DNA of 8,698 nt, taken from assembly GCA_964650245.1 (NCBI GenBank), contig CAZYQK010000132.1, positions 1 to 8,698 of the forward strand, written 5' to 3'. A program made the position numbers and the translations under genes. Positions 1 through 5,259 of this stretch are shown one piece after another (the first letter of the stretch is position 1; each line of letters begins with the position of its first letter). Source of the DNA: WS-2 sp964650245 (GTDB lineage: Bacteria > Eisenbacteria > RBG-16-71-46). A model generated the notes under the pieces. It was given only the letters and a program-made list of their open reading frames with translations, was not told the DNA's origin and made no database searches.

Positions 1-2
1 GC

Positions 3-344
3 CCCGGCCGCCGCGCCACGGACGCGGTTCGCGCGCGCGGCGTGCGGCCGCCGCCGCGGCCGGTGTCCTTCCAGCAGGTGCGGGTGAGCGACACCGGCCC
101 CGGGATCCCGCGCGGCGTGCTGGCCAAGCTGTTCGATCCGTTCTTTTCGACCAAGCCGCGCGGCACGGGGCTCGGTCTGTCGATTTCGCAGTCCATCATG
201 CAGGAGCACGGCGGGACCATCGAGGTCGCGAGCCGCGAAGGGCGCGGCACCACCGTGCTGCTCAATTTCCCCGTGGAGAAGCGACATGGCGAAAGGCGAG
301 AGCCCGCCGCGCACGCAGACCGTACATACGCTGCTCATCGTTGA
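3..344 (+). CDS. Sensor histidine kinase, C-terminal ATPase fragment (5' end outside window)
   Basis: This is the end of a two-component sensor kinase whose N-terminal sensor, phospho-His domain and N-box lie before the window; the frame is open from base 3 with no stop. What remains is the ATP-binding (HATPase_c) half. It shows a G1 box DTGPGIP (bases 90-110), an F-box LFDPFFSTK, and a G2 box GTGLGLSIS followed by the usual QEHGGTIEV strand. The F-box to G2 spacing is normal, with the short ATP lid typical of NtrB-like kinases. The reading frame runs 59 bases into the next gene, ending in a basic, low-complexity tail, so the two proteins are probably translationally coupled. It is the likely partner kinase of the NtrC-type regulator at 286-1722. 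What it senses cannot be told. The proline/arginine-rich stretch before the G1 box is poorly conserved; a remote start inside the window (GTG at 42) would make no functional kinase. Confidence 0.85.
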   Translation, partial: PGRRATDAVRARGVRPPPRPVSFQQVRVSDTGPGIPRGVLAKLFDPFFSTKPRGTGLGLSISQSIMQEHGGTIEVASREGRGTTVLLNFPVEKRHGERREPAAHADRTYAAHR

Positions 345-1722
345 CGACGAGCGCTCGCTGCGCTTCAGTCTCGGGGAGTGGGCGCGGGACGCCGGCTACC
401 AGCCGCTGGAGGCGGCAGCCGGCCGCGAGGCGCTCGCCGCCGTGCGCGAGCGGGGGGTCGACATGGTGCTGCTGGATCTAAAGCTCGGCGAGGAGGACGG
501 CCTGGCCGTGCTGCGCCTGCTGCGCGAGGAGGATCCCGCGCTGCCGGTCATCATGCTGACCGGCCACGGCACGATCGAGCACGCGGTGCGGGCCACGCGG
601 CTCGGCGCGTACGACTTCATGCTGAAGCCGCCCGACCTGGACCATCTGGGGGTGGTCGTGGCGCGCGCGCTCGAGCATTCCCGGCTCAAGCGCGAGGTTG
701 AGCACCATCGCGCGGTGGACCGGCAGGGGCTCCGGCTGGTCGGCGAGAGCCCGGGCCTGCGTCGAGTTCTCGAGCAGCTGGAAAAGGTCGCGCGCAGCCC
801 GACCGCGACGGTGTTGCTTCACGGCGAGACCGGCTCGGGCAAAGAGCTGATGGCGCGCTACCTCCACGACAGCAGCGCCCGCGCCGATGAGCCGTTCGTG
901 GATCTCAATTGCAGTGCAATCCCGGAGCAGCTGCTCGAGAGCCTGCTGTTCGGGCACGAGAAGGGCGCGTTCACGGACGCCAAGCACTTCAAGAAGGGGC
1001 TCTTCGATCTCGCCGACCGCGGCACGCTGTTCCTGGACGAGATCGGTGAGATGGCGCCGTCGCTGCAGTCGAAGCTGCTGCGCGTGCTTGAGACTCATAC
1101 GTTCCGCCGCGTGGGCGGACACGCCGACATCACGAACGACGTGCGGGTCGTGGCGGCGACCCACCGTGAGCTGAAACGCGAGGTGGCCGAGGGCCGGTTC
1201 CGCGAAGATCTCTACTACCGGCTGAATGTCGTCCCGATCGCCATGCCTCCCCTGCGCGAGCGCACGGAGGACGTGGCCCCGCTGGCGTCGCTCTTCATCG
1301 AGCGCTTCTGCCGCGAGCTGGCCCGGCCTCCGGCGCGTCTCCACCCCGACGCGCTGCGCGCGCTGCTGGGCTATGCGTGGCCCGGCAACGTGCGCGAACT
1401 CAAGAACCTGATCGAGCGCGTTCTGCTGCTCGAGGCGGAGGACGAGATCCGGCGCGAGCACCTGCCGCCCGAATTGCTCGCGTCCGGCGCGCGCGCCGCG
1501 GGTGCGACGGCGCCCACGGGGGTTCCGTTCCCGCCGGGGGTGGTGCGCCCGCTCGCCGAGATCGAGATGCTCGCCATCCAGCACGCCCTCCGGGCGTGCG
1601 ACGGCAACAAGACCCGCGCCGCGCAGCTGCTCGGCATCTCCCGACAGACGCTGCGAACCAAGCTCAAGGAGCTCGCCCTCGGGGACGATACCGATGAGGG
1701 CGCTGAGCCCGCGCCCGAGTAG
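286..1722 (+). CDS. NtrC-family sigma-54-dependent response regulator
   Basis: A phosphorylation-controlled enhancer-binding protein that remodels sigma-54 RNA polymerase to start transcription. It has 478 residues, the usual family length. The receiver domain (about 14-130) has acidic D20/D21, phospho-acceptor D64, T92 and K114. The AAA+ domain (about 150-390) has Walker A GETGSGKE (180-187), a GAFTDA loop (227-232) where most members have GAFTGA, Walker B GTLFLDEIGE (246-255), the arginine-finger segment GRFREDLYYRLN and sensor II WPGNVREL. A Fis-type helix-turn-helix lies at about 440-463. ATG 286 is preceded by GGAG at 275-278, seven bases away, and is the only start before the receiver domain. 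It overlaps the upstream kinase gene, its probable partner. The sigma-54 promoter at 2035-2050 lies about 310 bases past its stop and is its most obvious target. It resembles FlgR, FleR and AtoC-type regulators; which subgroup it belongs to was not resolved. Confidence 0.96.
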   Translation: MAKGESPPRTQTVHTLLIVDDERSLRFSLGEWARDAGYQPLEAAAGREALAAVRERGVDMVLLDLKLGEEDGLAVLRLLREEDPALPVIMLTGHGTIEHAVRATRLGAYDFMLKPPDLDHLGVVVARALEHSRLKREVEHHRAVDRQGLRLVGESPGLRRVLEQLEKVARSPTATVLLHGETGSGKELMARYLHDSSARADEPFVDLNCSAIPEQLLESLLFGHEKGAFTDAKHFKKGLFDLADRGTLFLDEIGEMAPSLQSKLLRVLETHTFRRVGGHADITNDVRVVAATHRELKREVAEGRFREDLYYRLNVVPIAMPPLRERTEDVAPLASLFIERFCRELARPPARLHPDALRALLGYAWPGNVRELKNLIERVLLLEAEDEIRREHLPPELLASGARAAGATAPTGVPFPPGVVRPLAEIEMLAIQHALRACDGNKTRAAQLLGISRQTLRTKLKELALGDDTDEGAEPAPE

Positions 1723-1887
1723 CTGAGGCTTCGGCGCCGGTTCACTCGTCCGCGATCGCCGCGCGCCGGGATGCGGCCGACCAGTAATCGCCCCGCGCTC
1801 TGGCGATGCGCAACGGGGTTGGGCGGGCGAATTGCAAACGAGCGTGGGACGCGCTCCCTGAATTCCTCTGACCCACGCCGCGACGAC

Positions 1888-1901
1888 GGCCCCGCGGGGC
1901 C
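1888..1901. repeat. Perfect 14-base palindrome GGCCCCGCGGGGCC
   Basis: The sequence equals its own reverse complement and could fold into a five-pair stem with a CGCG loop. It lies 166 bases past the regulator stop and about 160-173 bases before the predicted start of transcription. It could be a protein-binding site or part of a terminator, but there is no T-run after it, and GC palindromes are easy to get by chance in DNA this GC-rich. Confidence 0.3.
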
Positions 1902-1954
1902 CCCCGCACGAGCAGCTGCCGCCACCTAACTCCAATCCCGAGAACGGACTGTCA

Positions 1955-1975
1955 TCCGCGCGGCGTACCCGCGGA
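1955..1975. promoter_or_regulatory. Possible enhancer (upstream activator) site: TCCGCG-N9-CGCGGA
   Basis: Two six-base arms in inverted orientation are centred on base 1965, about 96 bases before the predicted transcription start at 2061. This is the distance range where NtrC-type activators usually bind dimeric sites. The 21-base length gives about two helical turns. The arms are GC-only apart from one A/T pair each, so chance is a real alternative; no second copy was found in the region. Confidence 0.25.
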
Positions 1976-2034
1976 GCCTCTCCGAGGATTCGTGCCGCGC
2001 GGGCGGCCAGTGGGACCCGCACGGTGCCCGCGTC

Positions 2035-2050
2035 TGGCACGCAGACTGCA
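2035..2050 (+). promoter_or_regulatory. Sigma-54 (RpoN) -24/-12 promoter
   Basis: The sequence reads TGGCACG, four bases, then CTGCA. The family consensus is TGGCACG-N4-TTGCA/T, so only the first base of the -12 element differs. The two invariant dinucleotides are present, GG at 2036-2037 and GC at 2048-2049, separated by exactly ten bases as sigma-54 requires. Transcription would start near base 2061, leaving a leader of about 31 bases before the ATG at 2092. No convincing sigma-70 promoter is seen nearby. Its position directly after a gene for a sigma-54 activator strengthens the call. Confidence 0.8.
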
Positions 2051-2091
2051 ACCGGTGTCTCCCGCGCCGCCACCCACGGAGACCCGAATCC

Positions 2092-2493
2092 ATGCCCCAC
2101 ATCCTGATCGTCGACGACGAGCCCAGCACCTCGTGGGCACTCGCCGAAGGGCTGTCCGACGACGGCTTCAGCATCGATACCTTTGGCAGCGCCGAGGAGG
2201 CGTGGAGCTGGCTGCAGAAGGGCCGCAGCGATCTCGTGATCTCCGACCTCCGGCTTCCCGGCATGAGCGGCCTGGACCTCGCCCGCAGACTGCGGCGCGG
2301 CCGTCACGCGCAGCCGGTGATCATCGTGACCGCCTACGGGACGTCGGAAACGCTGCGCGACCTGCGCGGTGCCGGCGTCGCGGACTGCTTCACCAAGCCT
2401 TTCCCGATTGACCGCCTGCGCCGTTCGGTGCGCCACGCGCTGGATGTGGCGTCGCAGCGCGCACGTCGGCGCCGGAAGCCCGCGGCGTGTTGA
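2092..2493 (+). CDS. Single-domain response regulator (stand-alone receiver protein)
   Basis: A 133-residue protein made of one receiver domain with no output domain. The phosphorylation site is complete: acidic D8/D9, phospho-acceptor D52 in the strand VISDLRLPGMSG, T80 followed by AYG, and K102 followed by PF. A short basic tail (RARRRRK) ends the protein. Such proteins act by protein contact (CheY or FliM-like partners) or as an intermediate in a phosphorelay (Spo0F type). ATG 2092 has a GGAG at 2078-2081, ten bases upstream, and starts about 31 bases after the predicted sigma-54 transcript start, so this is the first gene of the operon. Its stop codon overlaps the start of the next gene. 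Candidate phosphodonors are the kinase at 6193-8256 and, by relay, the DHp-only protein at 4836-5228; the sequence does not show which. Confidence 0.93.
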   Translation: MPHILIVDDEPSTSWALAEGLSDDGFSIDTFGSAEEAWSWLQKGRSDLVISDLRLPGMSGLDLARRLRRGRHAQPVIIVTAYGTSETLRDLRGAGVADCFTKPFPIDRLRRSVRHALDVASQRARRRRKPAAC

Positions 2494-2828
2494 GCGGATC
2501 CGCGCCGCGCCGCTCCCGCGGTCTCAGGCGCTCCCCGGCGCCGGTTCGTCGGCTCGCCGCCGTAAGTGCGGCCCGCGAGCGGGTCCGCGCCGCGATCGAG
2601 CGCTGTGCCGGGCGCGAGCGCGCGGTGCTGGCCCTCATGCTGTTCGAGCGCCTGACCCCCGCCGAGGCGGCGGGCGCACTGGGGGTGCCGGTGCACGAGT
2701 TGACCAGGACCTACGACACCCTGATGCGGGAGCTGCGGCGCACGCTCAACGGTCTCCGCTCCCGGCCGCCGCGCACCCGCGCCGGCCGCGGGCGTTCCAC
2801 TTCCGACGCACGGGTGAGGGAAGCGTGA
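2487..2828 (+). CDS. Small sigma-70 region 4-like helix-turn-helix protein
   Basis: A 113-residue protein whose middle (about 41-88) resembles sigma factor region 4, the part that reads the -35 element. The pattern is RERAVLALMLFERLTPAEAA, then a turn GALGVP, then a recognition-like helix ending in MRELRRTL. It parallels region 4 of the FliA protein in the same operon (LPEQERLVVALYYYEHLTLK, then EIGRTLGISESRVS). Regions 2 and 3 are absent, so it cannot be a full sigma factor. Both ends are arginine-rich and probably disordered. GTG 2487 overlaps the previous stop by seven bases and has GGAAG at 2474-2478, eight bases upstream; TTG 2490 is the other possible start. It could be a DNA-binding co-regulator, a decoy for an anti-sigma factor or a modulator of polymerase. 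The resemblance is by eye only. Confidence 0.65.
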   Translation: MLSGSAPRRSRGLRRSPAPVRRLAAVSAARERVRAAIERCAGRERAVLALMLFERLTPAEAAGALGVPVHELTRTYDTLMRELRRTLNGLRSRPPRTRAGRGRSTSDARVREA

Positions 2829-3100
2829 TCGCCGCCCGCGCGCCACTCACTGCGAGCGCGGATGCACGCCGCGAGATGCCGGGCGCCGCCGCGGCGCGAC
2901 TCGATCGCATCGAGGCCGCGCTGGCCACGCTGGGCGACGAGCAGCGCCGCCTCCAGCGCCTGGGCCTCGAGCTTCCGCTCGTGCGCTGTCACCAGGAGCG
3001 CCGCTACTGGACGTTCTTGAGAGCGCTGTTCTCGATTCCGGCCTCGCCAGAGCCGTCCGACTCCGAAGGTCCCGAGTGGCCCGCCGCTCCGAGCCGCTGA
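2825..3100 (+). CDS. Hypothetical 91-residue protein with a short coiled-coil segment
   Basis: Not recognised. The start chosen is GTG 2825, whose GTGA overlaps the TGA stop of the previous gene, with a GAGGG at 2816-2820 just upstream; the same frame is open further back, but there it runs through the preceding genes. The protein has a charged helical stretch (about 25-50, ARLDRIEAALATLGDEQRRL) that could form a coiled coil. A compact tail follows with Cys55, the ERRYWTFLRALF segment (58-69) and an acidic, proline-rich end. There is no signal peptide or full membrane segment. Its end overlaps the FlhG start by 25 bases, placing it firmly inside the operon. Position next to FlhG and after a sigma region-4-like protein suggests a partner or adaptor, but no function can be assigned. 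Confidence 0.6.
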   Translation: MIAARAPLTASADARREMPGAAAARLDRIEAALATLGDEQRRLQRLGLELPLVRCHQERRYWTFLRALFSIPASPEPSDSEGPEWPAAPSR

Positions 3101-3999
3101 AGCCGTCCGGCGAAGGCGGCGGATCGCGCGCGCGCCGCCCGCTCCATGTAGTGCCGGGGCGCGGCCGGCCCGCCGAGTCCGAGAACCATCCCGCCCGCTG
3201 GACCCGGCCGCGCGTGCCGCTCGTGGTGGTCGCGAGCGGCAAGGGCGGCGTGGGCAAGAGCAACCTCGCGGCCAACCTCGCGGTCGCACTCGGCGAGCGC
3301 GGCGCGCGCGTCCTGCTGGTGGATGCCGACTTCTCGCAGGCCAGTCTCGATCTGCTGCTCGGGCTGCATCCGCGCTTCGACCTCCAGCACGTGCTGGAGG
3401 GGGAGAAGACGCTGGAGGAGATCGTCATCCAGGGGCCGCGGGGCGTGCTGCTGGTGCCCGCGGCGTCCAGCGCTCCCGAGCTCGCCGACCTCGACGACGT
3501 CCGACTCGAGTTCCTGCTGCGCGGTCTCTCGCAGCTCGAGGCCGACGTGGATCTCGTTCTCATGGACACCGCATCCGGTGTCGCGCGCCCGGTGACGTCG
3601 CTGTGTCTGGCCGCGGACCAGGTGGTGATGGTTACTACGCCCGAGATGCCGGCCTTCGCCGACGCCTACGGCCTGATCAAGCTGCTCCTGAACCGGGGCC
3701 TGACGCGGCCGCCGCACCTGCTGGTCAACATGGCGGCCAGCCCCGAGGAGGCCGAGGAGACCGCGCACCGCATCCGGCTCGTGGCCCGGCGCTTCCTGAG
3801 AGCGCAGCTCGAGGTCTGGGAGCCGGTCCCCTTTGACCCCGCGATCCCGCGCGCCGTGCGCCGCCAGGAGCCGGTGCTCTCCGCCTTTCCGCAGTCACCC
3901 GCGGCCGCCGCCTATCGAGCACTCGCGGCGCGGTTGTGGAGCGACGTTCCCCCGGAGCCGTCGGTTGAGACTCCGAGCCCGCAGCGCCTGGAAGCCTGA
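3076..3999 (+). CDS. flhG: FlhG/YlxH-type MinD-like ATPase
   Basis: A 307-residue P-loop ATPase of the MinD/ParA group, closest by eye to FlhG (also FleN, YlxH), which sets flagellar number and placement. It shows the deviant Walker A GKGGVGKS (55-62), the switch region LLVDADFSQASLDLLLGL with D83 and D85, Walker B LVLMDTASG with D164, and the FlhG-like block AADQVVMVTTPEMPAFADAY followed by LIKLLL. Later, LLVNMAASPEEAEE and FDPAIPRAVRRQEPV also match FlhG. Residues 1-46 are a basic, glycine/proline-rich extension lacking the DQAxxLR motif that many FlhG proteins use to stimulate FlhF. GTG 3076 has GAAGG at 3065-3069, six bases upstream. No flhF is present in the window. The FliA gene follows after 15 bases, a gene order common in flagellar loci. 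It could instead position another polar machine such as pili. Confidence 0.88.
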   Translation: MARRSEPLKPSGEGGGSRARRPLHVVPGRGRPAESENHPARWTRPRVPLVVVASGKGGVGKSNLAANLAVALGERGARVLLVDADFSQASLDLLLGLHPRFDLQHVLEGEKTLEEIVIQGPRGVLLVPAASSAPELADLDDVRLEFLLRGLSQLEADVDLVLMDTASGVARPVTSLCLAADQVVMVTTPEMPAFADAYGLIKLLLNRGLTRPPHLLVNMAASPEEAEETAHRIRLVARRFLRAQLEVWEPVPFDPAIPRAVRRQEPVLSAFPQSPAAAAYRALAARLWSDVPPEPSVETPSPQRLEA

Positions 4000-4014
4000 C
4001 AGGAGGAGTCTCCG

Positions 4015-4839
4015 ATGCCGCGTGCCGCCGCAACGTCCGCCACTCATCCGGCCACAGCCCTGCGCCTGGTGCCGCGCCGCGCCACGCCATCCCTGCCGCC
4101 GGCACCGACGCCGGTGACATACTCCAAGGACGGCCTGCTCAAGCGCTTCGCCCCGCTGGTGCGCCACGTGGTCGAGCGCGTCGCGGCGACCCTGCCGCGC
4201 AACGTGGATCACGAAGACCTGTATTCGGCCGGCGTGCTCGGCCTGCTCGACGCCCACGCCAAGTTCGATACCGGAAAGGGCGTCAAGTTCGAAACCTACG
4301 CCGTGTGGCGCATCAAGGGCGCCGTGCTCGATCAGCTCCGGGCCCTCGACTGGGTGTCGCGCTCGATGCGCCGCAAGGCGCGCAACCTCGACGGCATCAC
4401 CCGCCGGCTCGATCAGAAACTGGGGCGGGCGGCCTCCGAGGATGAGGTCGCGCGCGAGATGAAGATGTCGCGCGGCGACTTCTACCGGCTGCTCGATCAC
4501 GTGCGCGGCGCCGTGCTGGTCTCGCTCGACGAGAGCCGCTCGGGCGAAGAGCAGGAACCCACCACGCTGGCTGACCACCTCCCGGATCCGAACGCGCCCG
4601 ACGTCGAGGCGCAGCTCGAGGAGCAGCAGGGGCGTGGCGTCATGCTGCGCACGCTCGACCAGTTGCCGGAGCAGGAGCGGCTGGTGGTGGCGCTCTACTA
4701 CTACGAGCACCTCACGCTCAAGGAGATCGGGCGGACGCTCGGGATCTCCGAGTCGCGGGTCTCGCAGGTTCACACGCGCGCCATGCTGCGGCTCCGGTTG
4801 CGCCTGCAGAAGGCGCTGGCGCAGGAGCGCGCGGCGTGA
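4015..4839 (+). CDS. fliA: FliA/WhiG-family sigma-28 factor
   Basis: An alternative sigma factor of the motility class, 274 residues including an extra N-terminal stretch of about 35 residues rich in Ala, Pro and Thr. Region 2 starts near residue 44 (LLKRFAPLVRHVVERVAATL). It includes DLYSAGVLGLLDAHAKFD and the hallmark RIKGAVLDQLRALDWVSRS (99-117), which in FliA covers -10 recognition. Region 3 follows (about 118-185). Region 4 (217-270) begins LPEQERLVVALYYYEHLTLK and carries the helix-turn-helix GISESRVSQVHTRAM. ATG 4015 has AGGAGG at 4001-4006, eight bases away, the strongest ribosome site in the window. Family members direct late flagellar and chemotaxis genes, or sporulation in Streptomyces (WhiG). 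No anti-sigma FlgM gene and no typical FliA promoter was found here. Expression would depend on the sigma-54 promoter at 2035. Confidence 0.94.
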   Translation: MPRAAATSATHPATALRLVPRRATPSLPPAPTPVTYSKDGLLKRFAPLVRHVVERVAATLPRNVDHEDLYSAGVLGLLDAHAKFDTGKGVKFETYAVWRIKGAVLDQLRALDWVSRSMRRKARNLDGITRRLDQKLGRAASEDEVAREMKMSRGDFYRLLDHVRGAVLVSLDESRSGEEQEPTTLADHLPDPNAPDVEAQLEEQQGRGVMLRTLDQLPEQERLVVALYYYEHLTLKEIGRTLGISESRVSQVHTRAMLRLRLRLQKALAQERAA

Positions 4840-5228
4840 CCCCGGACCCCGACGCGGATCCGGCGCCGCCCTTCGACGCCCTGTGCGCGCGGCTGGTCCA
4901 GCACGCGCGGGCCATAGAGGCGGCCGGGGCCGCGGCCGAGGCGCGCGAGCTGCTCGCCACGCTCGACGGCTGGCGCCACGAGCAGCGAGCCTGGAACGAG
5001 CGCCTGGCGCGGGCGCTCTCGGTGCACCACGAAATCAACAACGCGCTGGTGGGCGTGCGCGGCAACGCGCAGTTGCTGCTGATGGGCCCGGCCGCCACAC
5101 AGCCGGGGGTGAAGGAACGTCTGGAGGTCGTCATCCGTGAGTCGAAGCGAATCCAGGAAGCGGCCGGCAGGCTCCGCGACATCAAGGCCTCACTCGGCGG
5201 CGCGGACCCGGCAACCCGGGCCGCGTGA
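4836..5228 (+). CDS. DHp-only histidine-kinase-like protein (no ATPase domain)
   Basis: A 130-residue soluble protein that looks like only the dimerisation and phospho-acceptor (DHp/HisKA) part of a histidine kinase. Residues 59-82 carry a good H-box: ALSVHHEINNALVGVRGNAQ, with H65 (before EINN) as the likely phosphorylated histidine. A second long helix follows (about 91-120, VKERLEVVIRESKRIQEAAG). There is no N-, G1- or G2-box; the protein ends at the natural place where the ATPase domain would start, and the following frames do not contain one, so this is not a simple frameshift. GTG 4836 overlaps the FliA stop (GTGA) and has AGGAG at 4823-4827, eight bases upstream. Likely roles are a phosphotransfer shuttle comparable in principle to Spo0B or ChpT, a substrate of a kinase acting in trans, or a dimerising adaptor. 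Confidence 0.72.
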   Translation: MTPDPDADPAPPFDALCARLVQHARAIEAAGAAAEARELLATLDGWRHEQRAWNERLARALSVHHEINNALVGVRGNAQLLLMGPAATQPGVKERLEVVIRESKRIQEAAGRLRDIKASLGGADPATRAA

Positions 5229-5259
5229 CGCCGGCGCCCGCCTCCTCGCGGAACGCGCG

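Larger units (their letters stand above)
1723..2091. other. Intergenic regulatory region between the NtrC-type regulator and the receiver-led operon
   Basis: This 369-base stretch has no frame with recognisable protein similarity; open frames crossing it on both strands have arginine/proline/alanine-rich shadow compositions. It holds a strong sigma-54 promoter candidate at 2035-2050, an imperfectly supported inverted repeat at 1955-1975, a perfect 14-base palindrome at 1888-1901 and a weaker repeat GAGCG-N7-CGCTC at 1840-1856. No hairpin followed by a T-run was seen after the regulator stop codon at 1722, so where transcription of the first operon ends is not clear. Confidence 0.7.

Noticed and set aside
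1723..1745. A terminator hairpin with a TTCG loop after the regulator gene
   Set aside because: Only two base pairs close the loop and no T-run follows.
1992..2411. A plus-strand frame across the promoter and the receiver gene
   Set aside because: It overlaps the receiver gene in another frame, is rich in Arg/Pro/Ala, and would run through the -24/-12 element.
478..2436. A 652-codon open frame on the minus strand covering the sigma-54 activator
   Set aside because: Opposite to an unmistakable NtrC-type gene and its promoter region; low-complexity composition without domains.
2369..2824. An upstream extension of the 91-residue protein in the same frame
   Set aside because: This part runs through the receiver and sigma region-4-like genes in another frame; the GTGA overlap at 2825 is a more natural start.
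5137..5259. An earlier GTG start for the GAF-GGDEF protein
   Set aside because: It would overlap the DHp-only gene by 92 bases and add an unconserved Arg/Ser-rich leader; ATG 5260 fits the operon spacing better.
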